A stretch of DNA of 36,960 nucleotides from Prochloraceae cyanobacterium (GCA_030065755.1 JASJDA010000037.1:1-36960), one strand, 5' to 3'; positions 23,884-33,386 are shown, counted from the first letter of the stretch. Notes: generated by a model from the letters alone, not told the origin. Numbers and translations are program-made.

Positions 23884-25335
23884 CTATTTAATGCCAACTA
23901 ATTCCATTACTTCTGTAGCTAGGTTTTCAAACTCTTCAGCAGCTATTGAATTTGGTTTATAATCTAAAATTGATTTGGGATCTGGTACATCTAGATCTCC
24001 TATTTCAAGACTATTTTCGATCGCTGCTGATACGTCACGACGTTCAAAAATTCTAGATTTCATTAGTTGGAAACCATAACGTTCTTTAACAGTCTTTTCC
24101 ATATTAGGTAAAATATATTTAACAAACCGCTGATGAGTACCAATTTTAGAAGGTAGTACACCCAATATTTCGATCGGTTCTTTTCCAATTACTCCTTTAA
24201 ACTCGTTAATTTCTTCAATAAATTTCTTGACGTTAACAAGTCCTTCATTAGCGAAAGGTTTTAGGTCTGAAGGGATAATTAAATAATCTGCGGCAATTAT
24301 AGCGACTTTAGCATATAGATTCAGTGATGGCGGTGTATCGAGCAAGACAACATCATATTTATCTTTACTCTTTTGCAGTTTAGCTAATATTCTGGTACGA
24401 GTTGCATCTATTTCAGCTAGTTCTTTTTCGTGATGCATTAAATTTATGTGACTGGGAATAACGTCAAATTCTGGTGTAGTAAATTTAGAACGACGCACCA
24501 CATCTGAGATAAAGTATTTATTTTTTTCTCGCAAGACGTGATAGATGTAATTATCTTTAATATTATCCTGCATTTCATCTTGAAATTTTATTAATCCAGC
24601 CGCATAAGTAGTATTAGCTTGACTGTCGAGATCGATGACTAAAACTTTTTGACCTTTTTTACTTAAAGCTGCTGCTAAATTAACAACTGTCGTGGTTTTA
24701 CCTACACCACCTTTATTGTGATAAACTGCAATTACTTTCATTTCTTTACCTCTTGGAGAAACCTTAGATTCTCTCTGATTATTGGTCTGAATTGAGATTG
24801 AATTGACAATTTCTTCTTTGCCAATTATTTTTTTTATTTCTGATATTTTATTTTCAGTATCTCTACCTTGTATTGTGAGAATAAGGCTGGTTTGTTCGTG
24901 TTTGTGTTCGTAAATTCTAACTACTTTGCCATTAGTTATTAAGCCAAAGTCTGCTTTGATACTTACTAAATACCTTGTAAATTTTCTCAGGTGATTGTCA
25001 AGATTTTGTTGAGGGTGCTTTGCTTCTACGATTAGTTTGGCATATTTTTTAGATTGCAGTCTAATTGGAGAAACTACTAAAAAATCGAACCGATGATTAG
25101 ATATTGTGACTTCTTGATACCAGTTATTAGGGGTATATCCTAATTGTGGAAGTAAATAGTGGACAATAAATTTACTTTCAACTTCAGATTCATTGCGACA
25201 ATTTTCAGGATTAAAAAAATGTTTGCTAATAATATAATCCTCCTCGTATAGTCTTATACTAATTTCTCTTGTGTTTGCTACAAATAATTTCGAGTGGGAG
25301 AGGGGGGGAGGGGGAAGAGGATATGTAGCAATCAT
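23884..25335 (-). CDS. Fusion of a restriction-type PD-(D/E)XK nuclease domain and a ParA ATPase
   Basis: The 483-residue protein has two parts. Residues about 45-160 match the N-terminal nuclease domain of type I restriction R subunits: ESKFIVHYLLPQLGY, HRFDFLVVSP with D84, and KLIVEAKHP with E104 and K106, then FGLITNGKVVRIYE. All three PD-(D/E)XK residues are present. Residues about 199-480 are a complete ParA/MinD ATPase: NKGGVGKTTT (208-216), VLVIDLDSQANTTYAAGL and YDVVLLDTPPSLNLYAK. A polar linker joins them. ParA proteins form ATP-dependent dimers on DNA for partition or positioning. A nuclease on such an ATPase is unusual and suggests DNA defence, plasmid-type maintenance or DNA positioning; which one is not shown by sequence. 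An internal start may also give ParA alone. Confidence 0.85.
   Translation of the reverse strand: MIATYPLPPPPLSHSKLFVANTREISIRLYEEDYIISKHFFNPENCRNESEVESKFIVHYLLPQLGYTPNNWYQEVTISNHRFDFLVVSPIRLQSKKYAKLIVEAKHPQQNLDNHLRKFTRYLVSIKADFGLITNGKVVRIYEHKHEQTSLILTIQGRDTENKISEIKKIIGKEEIVNSISIQTNNQRESKVSPRGKEMKVIAVYHNKGGVGKTTTVVNLAAALSKKGQKVLVIDLDSQANTTYAAGLIKFQDEMQDNIKDNYIYHVLREKNKYFISDVVRRSKFTTPEFDVIPSHINLMHHEKELAEIDATRTRILAKLQKSKDKYDVVLLDTPPSLNLYAKVAIIAADYLIIPSDLKPFANEGLVNVKKFIEEINEFKGVIGKEPIEILGVLPSKIGTHQRFVKYILPNMEKTVKERYGFQLMKSRIFERRDVSAAIENSLEIGDLDVPDPKSILDYKPNSIAAEEFENLATEVMELVGIK
24739..24753 (-). promoter_or_regulatory. Internal Shine-Dalgarno and start codon for stand-alone ParA
   Basis: On the minus strand AGAGG (24749-24753) is followed after 7 bases by an in-frame ATG (24739-24741), codon 199, which begins MKVIAVYHNKGGVGKTT exactly where an independent ParA would begin. 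The gene's first ATG at 25335 has no such site. A second product lacking the nuclease is plausible. Confidence 0.5.
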
Positions 25336-25445
25336 TTAGGAATTTGGTATTAAGGTATGATGTTGCTTTTTTAAGGTTTATTAAAGAATTCCTAAAAAAA
25401 TAGGTCTAATTAACATAGGAATTTAAAAAGTGTCTCCAAGATAAT

Positions 25446-28400
25446 TCAGTCGCACAAGTGCCGATCGCTCTCTTCTAACTGCTTATTGTTTTGTAGATAA
25501 TCTTTGACCCAATTGCAAGCATAAGCTAGTTCGTCGAGATTGAGAACTTTATCCAAATTCCAAAGAATGACGGTGCGATCGCTACTAGCAGAAGCGAGAA
25601 TGTTTCGCCCCCCGTAGGGGATCTCTTCGAGATCGGGGCTAAAAGCAACCCCTCTAACCCCACCAGAGTGTGCGGTCAGAGTTTTTAATAAAGTCCCGTC
25701 AGTTTTCCAGAGTTTGACTGTTTTGTCTAAAGAAGCAGAAGCAAGAATCTTTCCGTCGGGACTAAAGTCTACTCCCCAAACGGAAGCATTATGTCCACTA
25801 AGGGTTTTCAATAAGCTACCATCGGGCTGCCAGAGTTTAATCTTACTATCCGCTCCACCAGAAGCAATAAGGGCACCGTCGGGACTAAAATCTATTCCTC
25901 TAACTGGGGCTGTATGTCCACTTAGAGTTCTCAATAATTTCCCGTCCACTCCTCGCCAAAGTTTAATCGTATTATCAACAGAAGTAGAGGCAATTATCTC
26001 GCCGTCAGGATTCCAAGTAACTTCTCTTACTTGACCAATATGTCCGGTCAGAGTGCGTAGTAAATTGCCATTGGAATGCCTTAGTTTAACCTTATTGTTT
26101 GCCAAACCAGAGGCTATTTTCTCCCCGTCCGGACTAAAAGCAACACCCCAAACAATAACATTTTCCTCAAAGGTTCTCAGCAATTTGCCATTGGGTTCCC
26201 AGATTTTAACGGTAGTGTCTGCTGATGCGGATGCGAGTAAATTATTCGGGCTAAAATCTACATCAAAAACTGCACCCTTGTGTCCTTCAAAACTTCTCAG
26301 GAATTTGCCGTCGTTGCTCCAGAGTTTAACACTGCTGTCTGCTGATGTAGATGCCAATAAATTCCCGTCAAAGCTCCAGGCGACTCTCCTTACCCAACCT
26401 TCGTGCCCAGTAAGGATTGTATACAAACTGTTGTCAAGTTTCCAGAGTTTCACAGTTTCATCTTCACTAGCAGAGGCGATCGTCTGACCGTCAGGACTAA
26501 AAGCAATGGCTCTAACAAGAGCACTATGTCCTTTCAAAGTTCTCTGCAATCTCCCGTCTCGATGCCAGATTTTAACTGTAGCGTCCATAGAAGCAGAGGC
26601 CAGCATTTGTCCGTTATAACTCCAAGCAAGACCCAAAATCGTACCATTATGACCGGTTAGAGTTTTTAACAACTCGCCGTTAATGCTCCAGAGTTTGACT
26701 GTTCGATCTTCACCAGCAGAGGCAATTATCTCTCCGTCGGAACTAATTGCAACTGCTCTGACTCCACCATTATGACCGGAGAGAGTTTTCAATAACTTGC
26801 CGTTTTTACTCCAGAGTTTGACTGTTCCGTCGTCACTAGCAGAGGCAATTATCTCTCCGTCGGAACTAATTGCAACATCAACAACTGTACTGCTGTGTCC
26901 TTTTAATGTTCTCAACAACTTGCCCTTAATGCTCCAGAGTTTGACTGTTTTATCTGCACTAGCAGAGGCAATAAGGGCACCGTCGGAACTCAAAGTGACT
27001 GCTAAAACCCCTCCAATGTGTGCTTTTAATGTTTTCAATAACTTACCGCTCTTATGCCAAAGCAAGATATTTCCATCTGCACTAGCCGAGGCAATTATCT
27101 CGCCGTTTGGACTAAAAGTAACGGCCAAAACTCGTAAATTGTGACCAGTTAAAGTTCTCAAAAATTCGCCGTTTTTATTCCAGAGTTTGACTGTTTTATC
27201 TTCACTAGCAGAGGCAATTATCTCGCCGTCGGGACTAATGGCAACTCCCCAAAGCCCCGCATTATGACCTATTAGGCGATTGTACTCCTCTACCCCATAG
27301 ACGGCTTTAGTAAGTACAAATTTAGCTTTGCTTTTGAGCTTTGAGTCTACTTCTCCTAATTTTTGTAGTTTTTTATTTGCCTCGATCGCGGATAAAAGTG
27401 CTTCCAACCTTTGATTTGAGTCATATTTTCCAGTGGAAGAAGAAACTAATGCTTTAATTTCGCTAATTCTTGCTTCTCTTTCACTCTCAAGTGCTTTGAG
27501 CATATTATTTTCTGCTCTTTGATATTGCCTAAAAGTTATTATCACCAATCCAGAAACTACTAATAATGCTGAGCTGGCTGCACCCAGAAATATTCTTTGT
27601 AGCTTAGCGGTTTTTTGCTCTTGCAGTAGTCTTTTCTGTTCTTCTTCTAGTTGGGCTTCAATTGCTTTAGCCTTTTCTGCTTCTAATGCTTTTTGTATTT
27701 CATATTTGTCCAATTCTACCGACGCTGCTAGAAATTCATAATCTATATCGCTTAAACTTTTCCCCCGCGACCACATTTGAGCATCTTTCAATGCTTGTCC
27801 CCGCAACAAACGAGATCGATCTGTTTTCTTTGATGCTATCCAAGCTTCTAATACTTGAGAATACGGACGTAAGGAATTTAATTGTTTTTCTACCCATTCC
27901 GCGTTAAATATTTCTGTATAAATCCGGTTTTTTACCTTCAATACACCATTTTTTTTCACTACCAAACCTGACAAAATTAGTTCTATTTGTTCTCTACTGT
28001 CATCTATTTTTATTTTTTCTCCTTGTAAAATTAGCTGATATATTTCTAATAATTTAGCGGCACGTTTTTCATTTCTTTCGATCCTGTCTCTAATCGTTCT
28101 TAAATGCTCTGGTTTGTCATAAAATTCCCACTTGTACAATATCTTGTTTCTCACTATACTTTCTACCCTAAATTGTTCTTGACCTCGGGGAATAGTGAGT
28201 TGTCCACTTATTGTATCTTGACTAGCTTCTATTACTAATTTACATAATTTTTGCGTCAGAAATGGCTGCCCATTTGTCCAGGATAATATATGTTTGATAA
28301 TTTCTAAACTATTTTCTTGTTTGAGTTTTAATCCTGCTGCTAAAGGTTTGACTTGCTCTAGTGTAAAACCATCTAATTCGATCGCTCGACCAATATTAAA

Positions 28401-28982
28401 AGGCGTTCTGGTTTTATCTTTTATCAAGTCTGATGGCGCTGCTACCCCAAAAACACCAAATGTTATTCGCTTGTATTCTGGATCGATCGCTCGTTGATTG
28501 TAACAGAATCTGATCAGGGCAAAAAAGTCATCTACAGAAAAATCTAGACTGAGAATACTATCAATTTCATCGACAAATATGACGAGATTTCGATCGGGAA
28601 ATTCTGGAAGCAGAATATCTCTAATAAACCGACTCAATCTTTGCAGTAAAGAAATTTCTTCTTCTTGTTTCCACCATTTTTTTAGATTAACTTTTCCTAG
28701 AAGTTTAAAGCCCCGCCATAACTCACCCACTACTCCTTTATACCACTGTGTCGGAGTAATATTTTTACTGCCAATATTAGTTAAATCTACGGTGGTGCAT
28801 TCGATCCCTTCTTGTTGCAATTTATATCTGGTTCTCACCAACAGGGAGGACTTTCCCATTTGACGAGAATTGAGCACGTAGCAAAACTCTCCTCGTTTTA
28901 ATGCTTCATATAGTTGAGTGTCAGCCAGTCTTTCCACGTAAGTAGGAGAATCATTTTGCAGGCTACCACCGATCTGATACAT
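25446..28982 (-). CDS. AAA-like ATPase with transmembrane segment and 14 WD40 repeats
   Basis: The 1178-residue protein begins with an AAA-like (AAA_35 type) domain: Walker A SRQMGKSSLL with GKSS at 43-46, Walker B NLVIFVDEIDSI, and a winged-helix-like stretch up to about 400. A charged coiled coil (about 430-460) leads to one membrane helix at about 462-485 (FLGAASSALLVVSGLVIITF). From about 570 to 1150 I count 14 WD40 repeats of the form TGHN-GGVRAVAISSDGEIIASAS, enough for two seven-bladed propellers, presumably outside the membrane. The last repeat has an in-frame insertion from a palindromic repeat. STAND-like proteins of this type act as signal sensors. The ligand is unknown. It starts 27 bp after the GGDEF gene ends. 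Confidence 0.88.
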   Translation of the reverse strand: MYQIGGSLQNDSPTYVERLADTQLYEALKRGEFCYVLNSRQMGKSSLLVRTRYKLQQEGIECTTVDLTNIGSKNITPTQWYKGVVGELWRGFKLLGKVNLKKWWKQEEEISLLQRLSRFIRDILLPEFPDRNLVIFVDEIDSILSLDFSVDDFFALIRFCYNQRAIDPEYKRITFGVFGVAAPSDLIKDKTRTPFNIGRAIELDGFTLEQVKPLAAGLKLKQENSLEIIKHILSWTNGQPFLTQKLCKLVIEASQDTISGQLTIPRGQEQFRVESIVRNKILYKWEFYDKPEHLRTIRDRIERNEKRAAKLLEIYQLILQGEKIKIDDSREQIELILSGLVVKKNGVLKVKNRIYTEIFNAEWVEKQLNSLRPYSQVLEAWIASKKTDRSRLLRGQALKDAQMWSRGKSLSDIDYEFLAASVELDKYEIQKALEAEKAKAIEAQLEEEQKRLLQEQKTAKLQRIFLGAASSALLVVSGLVIITFRQYQRAENNMLKALESEREARISEIKALVSSSTGKYDSNQRLEALLSAIEANKKLQKLGEVDSKLKSKAKFVLTKAVYGVEEYNRLIGHNAGLWGVAISPDGEIIASASEDKTVKLWNKNGEFLRTLTGHNLRVLAVTFSPNGEIIASASADGNILLWHKSGKLLKTLKAHIGGVLAVTLSSDGALIASASADKTVKLWSIKGKLLRTLKGHSSTVVDVAISSDGEIIASASDDGTVKLWSKNGKLLKTLSGHNGGVRAVAISSDGEIIASAGEDRTVKLWSINGELLKTLTGHNGTILGLAWSYNGQMLASASMDATVKIWHRDGRLQRTLKGHSALVRAIAFSPDGQTIASASEDETVKLWKLDNSLYTILTGHEGWVRRVAWSFDGNLLASTSADSSVKLWSNDGKFLRSFEGHKGAVFDVDFSPNNLLASASADTTVKIWEPNGKLLRTFEENVIVWGVAFSPDGEKIASGLANNKVKLRHSNGNLLRTLTGHIGQVREVTWNPDGEIIASTSVDNTIKLWRGVDGKLLRTLSGHTAPVRGIDFSPDGALIASGGADSKIKLWQPDGSLLKTLSGHNASVWGVDFSPDGKILASASLDKTVKLWKTDGTLLKTLTAHSGGVRGVAFSPDLEEIPYGGRNILASASSDRTVILWNLDKVLNLDELAYACNWVKDYLQNNKQLEESDRHLCD
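25605..25638. repeat. Palindromic repeat inserted in frame in WD40 repeat 14
   Basis: The core GGATCTCTTCGAGATCG (25619-25635) is the complement of the intergenic copy at 16409-16425. In the protein the usual FSPDG-ILASAS becomes FSPD-LEEIPYGGRN-ILASAS, so about ten residues come from the repeat and the frame is kept. Confidence 0.65.
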
Positions 28983-29009
28983 CAGTATATTTAGTTATCT
29001 TAGTTGACT

Positions 29010-30641
29010 CTAATGAATATTCCCTATCTTGCCTATATTTATTCGATCGCGTCCGAGTTTTTTCGATCGATAAAGTGCTTCATCTGTCGCACGCAATAGT
29101 ATAGTTGGGTCGGTTTCGGGATGAGGAATTATGCTGGTAAGACCTATACTAGCAGTTACAATTTTTAACTCAACTTTAGATTTAATATGCTCGATCGCTT
29201 TTGCTTTAATGCTGTTTTGGATTTCTCCAGCAATACAAACAGCACCTTGTAGATTGGTTTGGGGTAAAATAACGGCAAATTCTTCACCCCCATAACGGGC
29301 TGCTAAATCCCCACCACGTTTGAGACAAGAATGAATAGCACTAGCCACTTGCTGCAAGCACTTATCTCCTGCTTGATGTCCGTAAGTATCGTTATAAAGT
29401 TTAAAACAGTCAATATCTAATAATATTAAAGATATGCTCTTTCGCTCGCGAGCCATACGTCGCCATTCTCGTTCTAAATGCTCGTCAAAGAGTCGTCTAT
29501 TGGAAATTTTAGTAAGAGCGTCTATATAAACTAAATTTCTTAATTCTTGGTTTTCTTTTTTTAAATTTTCTAGGGAAATTTGTTTTATTTCTTGTTGGTA
29601 TTGACCTGCAAAATAAAGACGATACATTTGACAAGAAGGATAAACGAGATCGCCATCTAATTTGACAAGTCCCAGACTCTCTAATTTATAACTAACAATT
29701 GGTTCTAAATTTACGCTCTCACTCTCACTATCCATTACTATCTGTTTGAGTGCTGCTGATAGTTTTGGTTGTTTTTGTATTATTTCCCAGCGATCGCGTA
29801 AAATACTGCCATAAATTCCTCCCTGAGTAGGAGCAACTTTTAATAATTCTTCTAATGTTATTTGTTCTAGAGCCAAATGGTAGAGAGCAACGCGCACTAA
29901 ATAAGGATGTCCTCCTACCATTGCCATCAATTGCTGAGCTTCATTTGCTCCCGTCCAGTTTAGTCCGTGTCTGCCAGCTAAATCTCGAACTTGCTCTAAA
30001 TTAAATTCTGATAACTTTATTGGCAATCCTATATTAAATGGAGATTGATTAATATCTAAGGATAGGTAAACTTCTGTGGAGTGAACTACAACGAAACGCA
30101 GTTTTTGAAATTGTATGCTTTGCCTTGCTTGTTCGTGCCAAAATCTCAACATAGGCAAGAATTCTTCAGCTATATGCTGATGTTCGAAAACTAAATTTAC
30201 TTCGTTTAATGCCAAGACGATGGGCGTGTCTATTTCCTCTAATAAATATCCTTCCAAATAGATTCCGCAGCTTACTTTACTCCCCATTTCCTCGTCCCAA
30301 TATTCGTCTAGGAGAGGCTTTAGTTTTAGCTGGCGAGCTATATTGGCACAAAACCAACGCAAAAATTTATTTAAGTTGGCATAAACTGCTGTATCTGCTT
30401 CCTGAAAGTCTATTTTTACTACTTTGTAGCTCTGTTTTCGAGCAAAATCGATAATTCTGAGGAGTAGGGAACTTTTTCCCATTTTCTGAGGTGCTTGAAT
30501 GCGAGTTACACTTCCTGGTTTGAGAATTTCATCGCAACTCAACTGCTCGCTAGGGGTCCGATCGACGTAAAAAGGAGACTCTAGGGGTACAGCACGATCG
30601 GGATATTCTAAAGACACTGCTTCAAGATTGTTTAAGAACAT
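29010..30641 (-). CDS. AAA-like ATPase fused to a GGDEF diguanylate cyclase
   Basis: The 543-residue protein has an N-terminal AAA-like domain related to the neighbour's: Walker A APQKMGKSSLL (GKSS at 55-58) and a Walker B-like IVLALNEVNLVF in which the usual Asp is Asn. Residues up to about 350 form the rest of that domain. A short coiled coil (LENLKKENQELRNLVYIDALT) leads to a GGDEF domain: NRRLFDEHLE, LILLDIDCFKLYNDTYGHQAGD and the active-site loop RYGGEEF (GGEEF at 451-455). An RxxD inhibition site (R442-G-G-D445) lies exactly five residues before it. The enzyme should make cyclic di-GMP from GTP under control of the N-terminal domain. It is the first gene of the four-gene minus-strand run. 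Confidence 0.9.
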   Translation of the reverse strand: MFLNNLEAVSLEYPDRAVPLESPFYVDRTPSEQLSCDEILKPGSVTRIQAPQKMGKSSLLLRIIDFARKQSYKVVKIDFQEADTAVYANLNKFLRWFCANIARQLKLKPLLDEYWDEEMGSKVSCGIYLEGYLLEEIDTPIVLALNEVNLVFEHQHIAEEFLPMLRFWHEQARQSIQFQKLRFVVVHSTEVYLSLDINQSPFNIGLPIKLSEFNLEQVRDLAGRHGLNWTGANEAQQLMAMVGGHPYLVRVALYHLALEQITLEELLKVAPTQGGIYGSILRDRWEIIQKQPKLSAALKQIVMDSESESVNLEPIVSYKLESLGLVKLDGDLVYPSCQMYRLYFAGQYQQEIKQISLENLKKENQELRNLVYIDALTKISNRRLFDEHLEREWRRMARERKSISLILLDIDCFKLYNDTYGHQAGDKCLQQVASAIHSCLKRGGDLAARYGGEEFAVILPQTNLQGAVCIAGEIQNSIKAKAIEHIKSKVELKIVTASIGLTSIIPHPETDPTILLRATDEALYRSKKLGRDRINIGKIGNIH

Positions 30642-30810
30642 TGCTGTTGTCTCAAAAACAAAGGAGGTAAAAATAATTGTTAGAGCATTCTCAGTTGTAT
30701 TTTACTTCATGAAAGGCAATTGGAGTTTTGGATTTAAACCACGGCACAACTGTTTTTTAATTATCCCAAAATTATTATTAAAATTGACCTTTCTCAAAGC
30801 GATCGCCTAG

Positions 30811-32025
30811 TTATCCTCTAATCAAACGAAATAGCAAAAACTGAGTTACTTGCGCCTCTCTAAAATTATCGTCGCTCGCTAACAATAACAGTTGACTGCC
30901 ATCGCTCAAGGGAGGACCTAGGGTCATTGCTTCTAGATTATCTAAATCGATATCTAATTGATTTAAATCTAGTAGTAACTTTTTCTTCAGCGGTACAACG
31001 CGGCTGATATTTCCTTTGAGAGTCGCAATACGAGAAGTATCTGTAGCGTTACCAACTACCACTTGAAAAATTTTTGCTCCAAAACCAGACAAACCAAAAG
31101 TTCGTTCTAAACTGAGAAAATGACCTGCTTGATTTAAGGCGGTTAACTCTGATAAACCGTTATTAAGAGCATCGCTAGGGGCAAGGTCGAGCAGATAAAG
31201 ATGTTCTGCTACTAGGACAGGAGACCCAACAGGATTGATAAGGTAGTGTAATAAACGAATTCTAGTTGGTTCCGGTTTTGTTTCTTGTTCTGGGTTTTGC
31301 GGGACAATATCTTGTTTTAGTGCTGACTCGGTAGCGGCAAATAGACGAAAAGGATCGTCTGGGAGATAGCCGTTAGATTTAAGGGTTAAGGCTTCAAAAC
31401 CTAAGTTGTTTTGTATTCCGCGCTCGCCTTTTTTGCTTGCATCTTCTTCGGGTAAATATCTTTGCGGTATCCGCAAGCTTTCTTGTTTTTTTCCAGTTTT
31501 TAGGTCAAATTCCCCAATAAACGGGGCAATATTTTGACTGATAATTCCTTCTGTGGAAATATATAAGGTTTTTCGCGGAGAAAAGGCTATCCCTTCTGGA
31601 TCTATACTTCCAGAAGCATAAGTTTTTCCCTCTTCGTCTTTAAGAAAGGTAACATCTTCTAGGTCTACCTTTTTTAAAGTCAGTTTATCCTCATCGGTTC
31701 GATCGAATTTTACATTTAGGGTATAAAATCTTGCTGGAGCTTTATTGCTGCGATCGTCTGAAAGAGCGTAAAATCGAGAACGATCTCGATCGTAGGTTAT
31801 GGCTGATATTCCTCCTACTGGCGTATCTTTAAACGTTGTCTTCGGTAGCTCGTACTCGCCGAGATATTCTAGAGAGAAGTCGAGAAACAGTCGTTTTTGC
31901 GCTCTCACTTGTGGGGATGTCCCGCAGGCGGTTAGTAAAATGCAAAAACTCAGACACAAAATTAACTTGAATGCTCTAGATAATTTCAATATGCGATCGC
32001 TCACTGGTTCGATCCTGATACACAC
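30811..32025 (-). CDS. Phytase-like esterase-domain lipoprotein
   Basis: The 404-residue protein has a lipoprotein signal: hydrophobic FKLILCLSFCILL followed by the lipobox LTAC-G near residue 34. The mature part fits the phytase-like domain (PF13449 type) with SLEYLGEYELP, GGISAITYDRDRSRFYALSDDR, IDPEGIAFSPRKTLYISTEG and, at the end, LDNLEAMTLGPPLSDGSQLLLLASDDNF. This predicts a beta-propeller-like fold with acidic metal sites. The enzyme activity and substrate of this family in cyanobacteria are not established. The first 15 residues before the hydrophobic part may not belong, and a later start is possible. Confidence 0.85.
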   Translation of the reverse strand: MCIRIEPVSDRILKLSRAFKLILCLSFCILLTACGTSPQVRAQKRLFLDFSLEYLGEYELPKTTFKDTPVGGISAITYDRDRSRFYALSDDRSNKAPARFYTLNVKFDRTDEDKLTLKKVDLEDVTFLKDEEGKTYASGSIDPEGIAFSPRKTLYISTEGIISQNIAPFIGEFDLKTGKKQESLRIPQRYLPEEDASKKGERGIQNNLGFEALTLKSNGYLPDDPFRLFAATESALKQDIVPQNPEQETKPEPTRIRLLHYLINPVGSPVLVAEHLYLLDLAPSDALNNGLSELTALNQAGHFLSLERTFGLSGFGAKIFQVVVGNATDTSRIATLKGNISRVVPLKKKLLLDLNQLDIDLDNLEAMTLGPPLSDGSQLLLLASDDNFREAQVTQFLLFRLIRG

Positions 32026-32180
32026 TACTCTTTCTCGATCTATTGTCTTCTATTTAATGTCCACTTTACTCAAAAAAAAATACCGCTCGGTTAGTTCTGC
32101 CGATTCGGTACCCAATTTCCTTGGTTTAATTTTCTGTTTTTTCTCTCTATTAGCCAAGTATCATTTTAAATTTCTTAACT

Positions 32181-33386
32181 ATGATATATGCTCGAACAAA
32201 TTACTTAACAATACTTAATCTTTTCCTGGGGATCGCCTTCCTAGGTCTGACACTGCAATTGAATATATCTGCGGTATCGGCACAATTGGATAATACCACT
32301 CCAGACCCCCTACTACCAAACAGACCTATAAAGCGTCCCTTAAATCCCTCGGAACGCTCTAAACTAAAACAAGAGTTAAAACAGCTAAACGATCGAGCTG
32401 CTGCTGAACTTGAAGCTGGTAATGAGCAAGAAGCTTTCACTATTTGGTATCGAGTATTAAGATTGGAGCGAGAACTTGGTAAAGTAGAAGAGGTGTTAGC
32501 CCTGGGAAAAGTAGGGGAAATCGCTTGGAATAGACAGCGTCAAGCTGATGTAGAAATAATTAGCGATCGTTTGGAAGTAATTGAGCAGCAAGCATCCCTA
32601 GAAGGAGCGATAAACCCAGAATTATTGAGTGCTTTAGGTCAAGCTTATCAGCAAATAAGAGAGATTAATAGAGCTATAGCTATTTATCAACAAATTTTAG
32701 CTGACGATCGCCAAAATAAAGATCAAAAAGCTACTTTAGCTTCTTTAGATAGTCTCGGACAACTTTACCTGGCTAAATTTGATTATCTCAAAGCAGCAGA
32801 AATTTATGAGGAATTGTTAAAGTTTGCGCAGCAGGACAAGAATTATTTTAAGCAAGGGATATATCTTCGCCAACTATCAGAAATTTATACTAAGGCATCT
32901 GAGCCAGAAAACGCTTTGCGGATCCAAGAGCAACTGCTTGAAACTTATCTTAATAGTCAAGAAGTTCAGCGCATAGCAAACCTTAAAATTGCTATGGCTT
33001 CTAATTATGAAGCTCTCGATCTTCCCCAACAAGCCAGCCAAACTTATCAGGAAGCTTTTAAAATGGCTTGGTCTTTAAAGCAGTTTGGCGCTGCAAGTGA
33101 AGCTTTGCAAAAATTAGGAGATCTCTACCGCACTCGCGACCAAAAAAGTGCCGCGCTGCAAATATACCAACAATTGATTGAGGTAGAGCAGCAATCTTAT
33201 AATTTATACGGTTTAATGACAGCCTACGATCGCATAGGACAAGTTTATTTCGCGCAAAATAATTATTCTGCCGCAATAAATTCATTTAGAGAGGGAATGG
33301 AGATCGCCAATTCTTTAAAATACCAGTACCAAAAGGATTACTTTCGCGATCGCATTCAACAGATTGAGCAACAACTCGATCGATAA
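32181..33386 (+). CDS. Secreted TPR-repeat protein
   Basis: The 401-residue protein starts with a signal segment (YLTILNLFLGIAFLGLTLQL) with a likely cleavage after AVSAQ. A proline-rich stretch is followed by a helical block (LNPSERSKLKQELKQLNDRAAAELEAGNEQEAFTIW split across two helices) and then TPR units from about residue 145 to the end, such as LSALGQAYQQIREINRAIAIY, LASLDSLGQLYLAKFDYLKA and LMTAYDRIGQVYFAQNNYSAA. It should bind proteins in the periplasm; the partner is unknown. The divergent lipoprotein gene lies 155 bp away. Confidence 0.85.
   Translation: MIYARTNYLTILNLFLGIAFLGLTLQLNISAVSAQLDNTTPDPLLPNRPIKRPLNPSERSKLKQELKQLNDRAAAELEAGNEQEAFTIWYRVLRLERELGKVEEVLALGKVGEIAWNRQRQADVEIISDRLEVIEQQASLEGAINPELLSALGQAYQQIREINRAIAIYQQILADDRQNKDQKATLASLDSLGQLYLAKFDYLKAAEIYEELLKFAQQDKNYFKQGIYLRQLSEIYTKASEPENALRIQEQLLETYLNSQEVQRIANLKIAMASNYEALDLPQQASQTYQEAFKMAWSLKQFGAASEALQKLGDLYRTRDQKSAALQIYQQLIEVEQQSYNLYGLMTAYDRIGQVYFAQNNYSAAINSFREGMEIANSLKYQYQKDYFRDRIQQIEQQLDR

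Noticed and set aside
25714-27144. Several plus-strand frames across the WD40 gene
   Set aside because: They are periodic shadows of the WD40 repeats on the other strand.
30628-30810. 60-codon frame between the GGDEF and phytase-like genes
   Set aside because: It overlaps the GGDEF start region and has no supporting features.
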